Position numbers and translations under genes: made by a program. This document shows positions 7,135-13,762 of a stretch of 19,102 nt of DNA, piece by piece (the stretch's first letter is position 1; each line of letters opens with the position of its first letter). The notes under the pieces are model-generated. The model worked only from the letters and a program-made list of their open reading frames with translations. It had not been told where the DNA came from and did not search any database. This DNA comes from JAPUDS01 sp050258575 (GTDB lineage: Bacteria; Patescibacteriota; Saccharimonadia; Saccharimonadales; Saccharimonadaceae): assembly GCA_050258575.1 (NCBI GenBank), contig JBLMYZ010000005.1, forward strand, positions 1 through 19,102. Direction: 5' to 3'.

Positions 7135-7148
7135 ATAGTTGTTACTAT
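7135..7148. repeat. Short inverted repeat in the 7116/7202 divergent promoter region
   Basis: ATAGT-TGTT-ACTAT is a 14-bp inverted repeat. It overlaps the likely minus-strand -10 (TATAGT, 7144-7149 read in reverse) of the envelope-protein gene. It could be an operator; nothing else in the window matches it. Confidence 0.3.
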
Positions 7149-7184
7149 ATAAATACGAGAAAACGATGGCGTCAATGATAATGT

Positions 7185-7193
7185 TGGTATAAT
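7185..7193 (+). promoter_or_regulatory. Extended -10 promoter of the PBP gene, leaderless
   Basis: TG-G-TATAAT is a perfect extended -10. It ends 8 nt before the ATG at 7202, and no Shine-Dalgarno sequence is present, so the mRNA is predicted to be leaderless. Confidence 0.65.
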
Positions 7194-7201
7194 AGTGTGG
7201 T

Positions 7202-9595
7202 ATGAAGCGTCAACTTAAACGCCGCGGGACGTATACGGCGCGGCCGAAACGGACCATGCGTAGTCAGCGTTTTCTGGCGCGCAAGTGGCAGGACTGGCGC
7301 GACATGAGCGTGAAAAAGAAAATTGGCGTGGTGTTTGTGCCGCTGTTTGTGCTGTTTCTGGCGATTCCATTGTTGACGTATTTGTTTTTAGCGCGGGATA
7401 TTTCTGACCCTGAACGGTTGATGAACCGAAACAACACAGGTGTACAGATTATGGACAAAAACGGCGAAATGATATTTTCGACTGACAAAACCGCAAACCT
7501 TAAACGCCTGAAGCTTGACGAGATTGCTGATACAACTGAAAAAGCGCTGGTTGCCAGTGAAGATAAAAACTTTTACAAACATGCCGGAGTGTCGGCAGCG
7601 GGTCTGTTCAGGGCGATTTACACCAATATTTTTGCGCGCGGCGATTCGTCCGGCGGCTCAACACTCACGCAGCAGCTGGCTAAGAACACGCTGCTGTCGA
7701 GCGACCGCACGATTTTACGCAAGTACCAAGAAGTGATTATCGCGGTGGCGATTGAGCACACCTACACCAAGGACGAGATTTTAGATATGTATTTAAACTC
7801 GGTGTATTACGGTGAGGGCGCGTTTGGGATCGATGAAGCAGCGCGAGTGTATTTCGGTAAGGAGGCAAAAGATCTGACGCTTGCTGAAAGTGCTATGCTG
7901 GTGGGGATTTTGCCAGCACCGAGCGTGTATTCGCCGGTGAGCGGCGACCCAACAAAAGCCAAAACACGCCAGACGTACGTGCTCGATCGCATGCAGGAGG
8001 ACGGGTATATTACGGCCGACGAAAAACAGGCCGCTCTGGCGGAAACTTTGTCGTACGCCCCGGCGCAGGCGCAGGAAAAAACCGTCGCGCCGCACTTTGT
8101 TGAGATGGTACTGTCCGAGCTATATGACAAGTACGGCGAAGAAAAGGTCAAACGTTCTGGCTACAAGATCAAAACCACGCTTGATATTTCCTGGCAAAAA
8201 CAAGCCGAGCAGATTGTGGCTGACCAAGCAGCGATCAACGCGCGCGGCGGCGGTACGAACGCGGCAATGGTCGCGCTCGACCCAAAAACCGGCGCGGTTC
8301 GTGCACTGGTCGGCAGTGTCGACTATGACAACACCGAGTTTGGTAAGGTCAACATGGCGACTACGGCTCGCCAGCCTGGTTCTAGTTTCAAACCTATCTA
8401 CACGACCGAAGCTATCAACCGCAAGCTCGTCACGGCTGCGACAGTTTTGCGCGACGAAAAAACCGACTTTGGCGGCTACAGTCCGAACAACTACGACTTC
8501 AAATGGCGCGGCGACATCACTCTCCATAACGCGCTGGCTCAGTCGCTCAATATCCCGATGGTGAAGGTGATGGAAAAGCTCGGAGTAGACAACGCGGTAA
8601 GCAAAGCCCGCGAGATGGGGCTGACAACCATCGACGAAAAAACTAACTACGGTCTAAGTTTGGCGCTCGGGTCAGCCGAGGTGACGCCGCTAGCCATGAC
8701 AAGTGCCTACAGCGCGTTCGCGAACAGCGGGCGCCAAAATGACGTTATGTTGATCGACACCATCAGTAACAAATACAACGAGCAGATTTTCAAATCGACG
8801 ATTCACTCAAAACGCGTTCAGTCCACCGAAGCATCATATATTATTTCGACGATTTTGTCCGACAACACAGCGCGTGCGCCGTCGTTTGGCACGAGTCTAA
8901 ACGTTGCGGGTCGAACGGTGGCGGTCAAAACAGGTAGTACTGACAACAACCACGACGCATGGACAATAGGTTACACGCCGTCGCTCACGATCGGTGTTTG
9001 GGTGGGTAACAACGAAAACGTAGCTATGACGAGCGGCGGGTCGGGCATGGCCGGACCGATTTGGCGCAAGTCAATGATAGCTTTTTTGGGCGACAGTGCG
9101 GCTGAAACATTTGCGCAGCCTAGCGGCGTCGTCAAAGCGAGTGCCTGTACAGCAACCAAAACCAGCTACGAGGAATATTTTATACGCGGTACACAGCCGA
9201 CCGACGGATGTTCGGCTTCGACAACAGACAGTACACCAGCACCAGTCGTTAACAACGAAGAGCCAGCCGACAGCGACGGCGACGGGGTGGCGGATACTGA
9301 TGATCGCTGTCCAAGCACGCCAGCTGGGACGCCCGTCGATACGCGCGGTTGTCCAAAACAAACCACCCTTGACAGTGACAGCGACGGCGTTCCAGACGCA
9401 ACCGATGCCTGTCCAAACACGCCAGCAAACACCGAGGTTGGCAGCGATGGATGCGCGGTGACGATTGAAAGTGACAGTGACAGCGACGGCGTCGCCGACT
9501 CAGTCGATCGCTGTCCAAATACGCCGTCAGGGGCAGCTGTCAACGAGCAGGGGTGTGAGGCCGATCAAACACCGCTTTTGCCGCGTAATTTTTAA
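7202..9595 (+). CDS. Class A penicillin-binding protein (PBP1A type) with C-terminal TSP3 calcium-binding repeats
   Basis: This 797-residue bifunctional enzyme polymerises and cross-links peptidoglycan on the outer face of the membrane. A basic N-terminus and one anchor (~41-66) precede the GT51 transglycosylase domain with E120 in ASEDKNFYKH, GGSTLTQQLAKN and GEGAFGIDEAARVYFGK. The transpeptidase domain has SxxK at 394-397 (SSFK), SLN at 448-450 and KTGS at 576-579, so both activities look intact. Residues ~688-787 hold three thrombospondin-type-3 repeats of the form DSDGDGVADTDDRCP…P…T…GC, which bind calcium and contribute paired cysteines. TSP3 repeats are usual in OmpA-like proteins and less usual as a PBP tail. 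Transcription is predicted to be leaderless. Confidence 0.93.
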   Translation: MKRQLKRRGTYTARPKRTMRSQRFLARKWQDWRDMSVKKKIGVVFVPLFVLFLAIPLLTYLFLARDISDPERLMNRNNTGVQIMDKNGEMIFSTDKTANLKRLKLDEIADTTEKALVASEDKNFYKHAGVSAAGLFRAIYTNIFARGDSSGGSTLTQQLAKNTLLSSDRTILRKYQEVIIAVAIEHTYTKDEILDMYLNSVYYGEGAFGIDEAARVYFGKEAKDLTLAESAMLVGILPAPSVYSPVSGDPTKAKTRQTYVLDRMQEDGYITADEKQAALAETLSYAPAQAQEKTVAPHFVEMVLSELYDKYGEEKVKRSGYKIKTTLDISWQKQAEQIVADQAAINARGGGTNAAMVALDPKTGAVRALVGSVDYDNTEFGKVNMATTARQPGSSFKPIYTTEAINRKLVTAATVLRDEKTDFGGYSPNNYDFKWRGDITLHNALAQSLNIPMVKVMEKLGVDNAVSKAREMGLTTIDEKTNYGLSLALGSAEVTPLAMTSAYSAFANSGRQNDVMLIDTISNKYNEQIFKSTIHSKRVQSTEASYIISTILSDNTARAPSFGTSLNVAGRTVAVKTGSTDNNHDAWTIGYTPSLTIGVWVGNNENVAMTSGGSGMAGPIWRKSMIAFLGDSAAETFAQPSGVVKASACTATKTSYEEYFIRGTQPTDGCSASTTDSTPAPVVNNEEPADSDGDGVADTDDRCPSTPAGTPVDTRGCPKQTTLDSDSDGVPDATDACPNTPANTEVGSDGCAVTIESDSDSDGVADSVDRCPNTPSGAAVNEQGCEADQTPLLPRNF
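9265..9564 (+). repeat. Three TSP3-type coding repeats at the PBP C-terminus
   Basis: Three units encode D-x-D-x-D-G-V-x-D calcium loops followed by a CP-(S/N)-TP segment and a GC cysteine, about 33 residues per unit. The DNA of the units is partly conserved (for example GACAGCGACGGCG), consistent with internal duplication. Confidence 0.75.
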
Positions 9596-9608
9596 ACCAC
9601 TCAGCTAG

Positions 9609-10001
9609 CTAGACTGCTGTCTGAGGATGAGAATTTTTCACAGAATCGTAGGCTGCCTGAACAGCCTTTACTAACTCGTCGCCAATATAGTCGCTTTTGC
9701 GCAGGTAAAAGTGCGCGCCGTGCGACAGAGCGCGGTCGATGTCGGTTTGCTCGGTGAGGTTCGAACACACGATAACAACTGGCGTAAGCGAGGTGTTGTT
9801 AGTGAGTGTCTGTAGAAAAGTATAGCCGTCCATCTCTGGCATCATGATATCGAGTAGAACTGTGTCTGGATGAAAATCAATAATTTCAGTAAGTGCATTT
9901 AAACCGTTGTCGCTAGTCCTGACCTCATGGCCGGCGTTGGTAAAGAGGACCTCATATAGCCCTCGCAAGTCTTCGTTATCTTCGACAATATGTACTTTCA
10001 T
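9609..10001 (-). CDS. Single-domain response regulator (CheY-like receiver)
   Basis: The 130-residue protein is a receiver domain with no output domain. Acidic pocket: E7/D8 (VEDNED). Phospho-acceptor: D51 (LLDIMMPEMDG). Switch residue: S80 (IVCSN). Conserved lysine: K102 (YLRKSD). It is related to the other lone receiver at 15500: both have (T/S)N-x4-(S/T)DIDRA after the fourth strand, so they look like paralogues. With no DNA-binding domain it must act by protein contact or phosphotransfer. GGAGG precedes the ATG by 5 nt, and a -10 (TATACT, 10033-10028 on the minus strand) lies in the gap shared with the divergent PerR-like gene. Its cognate kinase could be the one at 14302, which is an inference. 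Confidence 0.88.
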   Translation of the reverse strand: MKVHIVEDNEDLRGLYEVLFTNAGHEVRTSDNGLNALTEIIDFHPDTVLLDIMMPEMDGYTFLQTLTNNTSLTPVVIVCSNLTEQTDIDRALSHGAHFYLRKSDYIGDELVKAVQAAYDSVKNSHPQTAV

Positions 10002-10027
10002 ACTTCCTCCATAGTGTATATAACTCT

Positions 10028-10033
10028 AGTATA
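10028..10033 (-). promoter_or_regulatory. -10 element of the minus-strand receiver gene
   Basis: TATACT on the minus strand gives a start near 10021 and a ~20-nt leader with GGAGG before the ATG at 10001. Its -35 region (about 10051-10056) adjoins the operator at 10058-10090, so binding there might affect both directions. Confidence 0.5.
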
Positions 10034-10054
10034 CACAACTCTCAAGTTTTTAGC

Positions 10055-10083
10055 TTGTATTCTTATTGTAAATCATTTACAAT
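10055..10083 (+). promoter_or_regulatory. Promoter of the PerR-like/thioredoxin operon, leaderless
   Basis: TTGTAT (10055-10060), a 17-bp spacer and TACAAT (10078-10083) form a complete promoter. Transcription would begin about 10090, the first base of the ATG. The -10 lies inside the operator palindrome. Confidence 0.68.
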
Positions 10084-10090
10084 AAGAATA
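10058..10090 (+). promoter_or_regulatory. Perfect 33-bp palindrome, predicted autoregulatory Fur/PerR-family operator
   Basis: Sixteen-base arms are perfectly symmetric around C10074. The inner 11 bp of each arm (TTATTGTAAAT) are identical to the palindrome at 3740-3762. It covers the spacer, the -10 and the first base of the start codon, so occupancy would exclude RNA polymerase. The 33-bp length could hold two overlapping dimer sites. Confidence 0.78.
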
Positions 10091-10488
10091 TGACAACGTA
10101 TTCACGTCGAACAACAAAGTACACTAACGCGGTTCGCGAGCTCATGAAAGAGATGAGCCACGCCACCAATGCGGAACTGGCGGAAGAGTTGCGCCGTCAT
10201 TTTCCAGACGTGAGCGATACCACTGTACATCGGGTGACGTCACGGCTGTACGACGACGGGGAGCTCACAACTGGTCCGTCGACGGACGATGGTGCAGTGC
10301 GCTACGATATCAATATTGCCCAGCATGATCATTTTGTGTGCGAGGTGTGCGGGTCGCTGAAGGATATCGAAGTACCAGATCGTTGCCGCGAGCTGATTGC
10401 GAGACAGCTTGAGGGATGTTTGGTCAACGGCCAACTGATGGTGACTGGACGGTGTTTGCAGTGCTGTGAGTATGGAAAATACGCATAA
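10090..10488 (+). CDS. Fur-family metalloregulator, PerR-like
   Basis: The 132-residue protein has an N-terminal winged helix (VSDTTVHRVTSRLYDDGEL is the recognition-helix region) and a C-terminal dimerisation domain. Structural zinc ligands are C84/C87 (CEVC) and C122/C125 (CLQC). Aligned by eye with B. subtilis PerR, the regulatory ligands H37, D85, H91, H93 and D104 correspond to H24, D73, H79, H81 and D92. The Asp at the last position (GSLKDIE) is the PerR residue, where Fur has Glu, so peroxide sensing through a bound Fe/Mn is plausible. The gene sits under a perfect palindrome and is 17 nt ahead of a thioredoxin gene. Zur- or Fur-type function is not excluded. Confidence 0.85.
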   Translation: MTTYSRRTTKYTNAVRELMKEMSHATNAELAEELRRHFPDVSDTTVHRVTSRLYDDGELTTGPSTDDGAVRYDINIAQHDHFVCEVCGSLKDIEVPDRCRELIARQLEGCLVNGQLMVTGRCLQCCEYGKYA

Positions 10489-10505
10489 TAAAGAAGGAGA
10501 AAACA

Positions 10506-10844
10506 ATGGCGTTACATAACACGACAACAAATGATGAGTTTGAAAAAAGAGTTCTCAAAAGCGAGAAATACGTGTTAGTTGATTTTTGGGCGCAGTGGTG
10601 TCCGCCGTGCCGGATGATGGCACCGATTCTTGAAACGGTTGCTAGAGAAAAAGACGCAGTTCTAGATGTTGTTAAAGTGGACACCGAGGCGAGTGCGGAC
10701 AACCAGGCGCTTGCCATGAAATACGACGTGCGTGGTATTCCGAACATGCAACTGTTCAAAGACGGCAAGGTTGTACAGGAGTATGTCGGTATGCGTCCGC
10801 AGCACGCGCTCGAACATGAGCTCGAAGAAGCTGGCGTCAAGTAG
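10506..10844 (+). CDS. trxA: Thioredoxin
   Basis: The 112-residue cytoplasmic thioredoxin has the active site WCPPC (C32/C35) after VLVDFWAQ and the cis-proline loop RGIPNMQLFKDGK. WCPPC instead of the standard WCGPC should make the disulfide somewhat different in redox potential. It reduces protein disulfides, including peroxidases and ribonucleotide reductase in known systems. AGAAGGAG lies 6-7 nt before the ATG, and the gene follows the PerR-like regulator by 17 nt, so it is the second gene of that operon and should respond to the palindrome at 10058. Confidence 0.92.
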   Translation: MALHNTTTNDEFEKRVLKSEKYVLVDFWAQWCPPCRMMAPILETVAREKDAVLDVVKVDTEASADNQALAMKYDVRGIPNMQLFKDGKVVQEYVGMRPQHALEHELEEAGVK

Positions 10845-10846
10845 TG

Positions 10847-10855
10847 TGATACAAT
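10847..10855 (+). promoter_or_regulatory. Extended -10 promoter of the glucan phosphorylase gene
   Basis: TG-A-TACAAT lies just after the thioredoxin stop. The inferred start near 10862 gives a ~35-nt leader with GGAG (10889-10892) before tandem GTG codons. Confidence 0.55.
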
Positions 10856-10896
10856 AAAAGACGAACAACTCATATAACAAACAAGATCGGAGCAGT

Positions 10897-12657
10897 GTGG
10901 TGGGCAACTATCTGAATGGCGCAAACCGGCGATACAAAATGCAGGATATTGAGGATGCGTCAGACTTTTACAAGGCGATTGATCGTAAGCGTTTGACGCA
11001 CGAGCTGTCGTCGGAGCATCCATATGTCTACTGGACGATGGAAGTCTATGACAAAGCAAACGGCATAAAAGGCGGCGGCGGGCTTGGCGTGCTGGCGGCA
11101 GATACGCGGCGCGTGGCCGAACAGCTCGAAGTGCCATTTGTTGTCGTGACACCGTTTTACCGCGAAGAAGTTCACCAGGGCATGCAGGACCTCAAGCAAA
11201 CTGAACATGTCGAGACGGCAATGCCGCATGATTATGGGTATACGTTTATCGACGACGTGCTCGTGAAAACCAAGGACAGTAATGACACGCAGCTGAGTAT
11301 TTTCGAAAAGCGGCTTGGTTCAACGCGCTTCGTGACGGTGTCTGAGCCAAACTTTGGGGCACTTTATAGCGGCGACGGCAGTAGCGATCACCGGCTATAC
11401 CAAGAAGTTGCTCTAGGGTTTGGTGGTTATAAAGCGCTGAGGAAAGTTGGCGTCAGGCCAGCGGTTATTCAGCTAAATGAAACGGCAACGATTTTTGCGG
11501 CTATTGCTCGGCTAGATGAACTATGCTCAAACGGCATGAATGTGTACGAAGCTATTATCTACGTTCGTAAGCATACGCTTTATACCAACCACACGTTAGT
11601 ACAGGCGGCCGAGGGTGAGTTTACGTTTGAGCAGTTTGAACAGCATGTGTTCCCAAATATCAAAAGCCTGGCCGTGCAACACTGGGTAGCTGAGCAGTTT
11701 TCGCTGGACGGTCGGTTGCGTTTGAGCGCGCTGGCGATCGAACTAGCCGAGGCTAAAAACGGTGTCAGCCGGTTGCATGCGCGAGTGACGGATTTTCGAG
11801 ACAGCTCGGGCGAGCGCGTCAAGTTCCACGCCGTAACAAATGGTATCGACATGACGACATGGGTGCATCCGGAAATTTTACGCTTTTACGGTGAGCGTGG
11901 TATTTTGGACAAGTTTGGACTAGTCACTGACGACTATAAAGACCGTTTGCCAGAAGTAACAGCGGCAGATATTCGCCGGCTGAAACTACTTGGACGGCGA
12001 GAGATGAATACAGCGCTGGCTGGACGCAAGGACCAGTATGGTCAGCCGATTTTCGTCCCGGAAGATGCGCTATTGTTTGATTTTAAGCGTCGATTTGTTG
12101 CCTACAAGCGGCCGTATATGCCGTTTGAGCAGCTCGATAAACTAAAACAAATCCTCGTTGACAACAACGCGCACTATATATTGGCGGGTAAGGTCTGGAT
12201 GGGCGACAAAGAAATGTATAACCACCTTTATGACCTGCTTAGGGTAGTGGACAAAGATCCGGTACTGAAGGAGCGCGTGCATTATATCCAGGATTATGAC
12301 GAGATAGTGGGACGAGCGCTGGCGATCGGCTCAGACGTTGCGATCAACGTGCCAGAAGTTGGCCTGGAGGCCTGCGGAACGTCCTGGGAAAAAGATATCG
12401 CAAATCTTGGACTACTTATTTCAACAGCCGACGGCGGCGTGGCGGACGTGTTGCCACCCGCTTGTCTAGAGGTTCGTGGCTCTTCCTATGCAGACGAGGT
12501 GATGTCGTTGTATGAACAAATGCGCTACGCGACGCGGGTGCTTAAAGACGACGTTGAGCTCGAGAAGGTTGTTCACCGACAGCTGGCAGCGTACCTACCG
12601 ATTATTTCTGGTGCGCGTATGTTGAAGGACTATTTGCGCTACCTGTTTGACCGTTGA
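10897..12657 (+). CDS. glgP: Alpha-glucan phosphorylase, short type (GT35)
   Basis: The ~585-residue enzyme phosphorolyses alpha-1,4-glucans to glucose 1-phosphate using pyridoxal phosphate. The N-terminal motif is GGGGLGVLAADTRRVAEQLE, as in the short TIGR02094-type phosphorylases (550-600 residues) rather than the ~800-residue muscle/E. coli type. The PLP lysine is K499 in EACGTSWEKDIANLGLL, matching GTSNMK of classical enzymes but with WE for NM. DFKRRFVAYKRP supplies the basic phosphate-binding segment. The usual HLNEGH is QLNETAT here, so a conserved His is missing, which is worth checking. Starts are GTG at 10897 or 10900; GGAG at 10889-10892 favours the second (7-nt spacing). No glycogen synthase is nearby. 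Confidence 0.82.
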   Translation: MVGNYLNGANRRYKMQDIEDASDFYKAIDRKRLTHELSSEHPYVYWTMEVYDKANGIKGGGGLGVLAADTRRVAEQLEVPFVVVTPFYREEVHQGMQDLKQTEHVETAMPHDYGYTFIDDVLVKTKDSNDTQLSIFEKRLGSTRFVTVSEPNFGALYSGDGSSDHRLYQEVALGFGGYKALRKVGVRPAVIQLNETATIFAAIARLDELCSNGMNVYEAIIYVRKHTLYTNHTLVQAAEGEFTFEQFEQHVFPNIKSLAVQHWVAEQFSLDGRLRLSALAIELAEAKNGVSRLHARVTDFRDSSGERVKFHAVTNGIDMTTWVHPEILRFYGERGILDKFGLVTDDYKDRLPEVTAADIRRLKLLGRREMNTALAGRKDQYGQPIFVPEDALLFDFKRRFVAYKRPYMPFEQLDKLKQILVDNNAHYILAGKVWMGDKEMYNHLYDLLRVVDKDPVLKERVHYIQDYDEIVGRALAIGSDVAINVPEVGLEACGTSWEKDIANLGLLISTADGGVADVLPPACLEVRGSSYADEVMSLYEQMRYATRVLKDDVELEKVVHRQLAAYLPIISGARMLKDYLRYLFDR

Positions 12658-12659
12658 AC

Positions 12660-12689
12660 TTGCACGTGTAAAGACGCTTATGGTATGCT
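12660..12689 (+). promoter_or_regulatory. Promoter of the 12723 gene
   Basis: TTGCAC, an 18-bp spacer and TATGCT (with TGG before it, an extended -10) give a start near 12696. The leader contains AAAAAGGAG before the ATG at 12723. This supports 12723, not the later GTG at 12756, as the gene's start. Confidence 0.55.
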
Positions 12690-12722
12690 GATAATTAGTT
12701 TATAGAGAAAAAGGAGTATCTC

Positions 12723-13225
12723 ATGGAATATCGAACTGGATAAACACAGCGTCCTGTGCAGCGGACAACTGCCGAGCCGACACCAACCGCTCCAGCAGCT
12801 AAAGCAACTACCGTCACGGAGCGTGAAAAACGGCCACTCGCACGGTTTTTGATACCTGGTGTGGTAGTAGTACTACTGTTGCTGGCGGCAGGGGCGTATT
12901 GGTGGTTTACTAATAAGATGGGCGTGCCGTCATACATCGACAAGAGTAAGTATCAGGCGGTCTTTTTACAGAACGGCGAGTTTTATTTTGGTAAGGTTCA
13001 AGCCGCCGACGAAACCACCGTCCGCCTCGTCGATGTGTGGTATGTTCAAAAAGCGGCAGCAGCCGAAGAAGAAGCGACGACTAATCTCGAACTTATCAAA
13101 CTCGGTAGTGAAGTGCACGGTCCGGAAGACATATGGCCATCAACCGTAGTCAAGTGCTGTATATCGAAAATCTCAAATCTGACGCTAATGTCGTCAAGAA
13201 GATTGAAGAAGCGAAGAAACAATAA
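12723..13225 (+). pseudogene. Single-pass membrane protein of unknown function, interrupted by a stop and a frameshift
   Basis: AAAAAGGAG precedes ATG 12723, which reads MEYRTG-stop-TQRPVQRT; the stop is TAA at 12741, one base from CAA (Gln). The frame then gives a Pro/Thr-rich linker, a basic stretch, an anchor (FLIPGVVVVLLLLAAGAYWW) and an outer domain with SKYQAVFLQNGEFYFGKVQ and LELIKLGSEVHGPED. After GPED the frame is lost; restoring one base near 13130 gives HMAINRSQVLYIENLKSDAN and an end at 13225. This matches my memory of a small protein recurrent in Saccharibacteria, function unknown. If the stop is real, GTG 12756 could still start a protein that lacks its natural tail. Two lesions in one gene suggest decay or poor local sequence. 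Confidence 0.6.
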
Positions 13226-13237
13226 GGCGGACGCTTC

Positions 13238-13366
13238 ATGCTCAAAATACGAGGCAATAAACAACTGTCCCGTGAGGCTAGGCAGCGGCGAAAACTCATC
13301 AAGCGAACGCTAATCGCTGGAGTGATTTTACTCATGATGTTTAATGCCAACGCCGACCATCGGTGA
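13238..13366 (+). CDS. 42-aa basic protein with one membrane segment, probably truncated at its 3' end
   Basis: It begins 12 nt after the preceding gene and reads MLKIRGNKQLSREARQRRKL, then a hydrophobic stretch IAGVILLMMFNA and NADHR-stop. The N-terminus is a convincing basic leader and anchor. The last 13 codons overlap, in the opposite direction, the end of the minus-strand gene at 13328. I think the true gene was longer and was cut at a junction near 13335-13345. No strong ribosome site is present (AAGGCGG about 7 nt before the ATG). Confidence 0.4.
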   Translation: MLKIRGNKQLSREARQRRKLIKRTLIAGVILLMMFNANADHR

Positions 13367-13729
13367 GGCAGTGATATGGTCGCCATCTTTTATCTCACTA
13401 TTGATATCGCTCACGAGTGCCGGGACCGTGCCAGTGGTTGCAACTTGAACTTGACTATTTGTTCCGTCAGTGACTGTGAGTAGCGAGCTATCACTACTCA
13501 CAACAATGCCTAGCATATTTTCCAGCGTTTGTGTTGATGAAGGTTCGATGCTATCAGTGGTGTTTTTTACGAGACTGACAAGAGTACCGAGCGGCAGCTG
13601 TTTAGTCGTGTTATACCCTTGCGTGAGAGTATTCATGGCAATTGCCAGATGTGGCGTGGCCAAGAGCACGAGGACGCCAGCAGTGCAAACACCGGAAAAT
13701 ACCCAAAAAACGCGCATACGATTCATCAT
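13328..13729 (-). CDS. Secreted or anchored surface-type protein, 3'-truncated
   Basis: The start MMNRMRVFWVFSGVCTAGVL is followed by VLLATPHLAIAM, a signal peptide or N-terminal anchor. The rest is LPLGTLVSLVKNTTDSIEPS and TLENMLGIVVSSDSSLLTVT, then NSQVQVATTGTVPALVSDIN and GDHITASPMVGVGIKHHE-stop. The GD-x-ITASP-x-x-GVG pattern is one I associate with longer exported proteins of Saccharibacteria that continue after it; here the sequence stops eight residues later, so it looks truncated. The start at 13729 is preferred over 13783 because an extended -10 (TGC-TATACT, minus strand) ends 5 nt before it, again predicting a leaderless mRNA. Confidence 0.55.
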   Translation of the reverse strand: MMNRMRVFWVFSGVCTAGVLVLLATPHLAIAMNTLTQGYNTTKQLPLGTLVSLVKNTTDSIEPSSTQTLENMLGIVVSSDSSLLTVTDGTNSQVQVATTGTVPALVSDINSEIKDGDHITASPMVGVGIKHHE

Positions 13730-13734
13730 GCTTA

Positions 13735-13743
13735 AGTATAGCA
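13735..13743 (-). promoter_or_regulatory. Extended -10 of the 13729 gene, leaderless
   Basis: On the minus strand TG-C-TATACT ends 5 nt before ATG 13729. The same bases on the plus strand (AGTATAGC) may provide a -10 for the small prepilin-like ORF at 13763, making overlapping divergent promoters. Confidence 0.5.
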
Positions 13744-13762
13744 AAAAGCTTGGGAGAAATGT

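Noticed and set aside
9596..9625. AGCTAGCT palindrome and CTCAG/CTGAG pair between the convergent PBP and receiver genes as a bidirectional terminator
   Set aside because: The symmetry is short and interrupted, no T-run follows on either strand, and the gap between the stop codons is only 13 nt.
10424..11152. 242-codon minus-strand open frame across thioredoxin and phosphorylase
   Set aside because: Composition is typical of antisense frames (Cys/Ser/His/Arg rich) and both plus-strand genes are firmly identified.
12741..12743. Stop codon reassignment (TAA read as Gln) to explain the in-frame stop in the 12723 gene
   Set aside because: TAA terminates several intact genes here (for example 1889, 9595, 15453), so reassignment is not tenable; TGA is also a normal stop.
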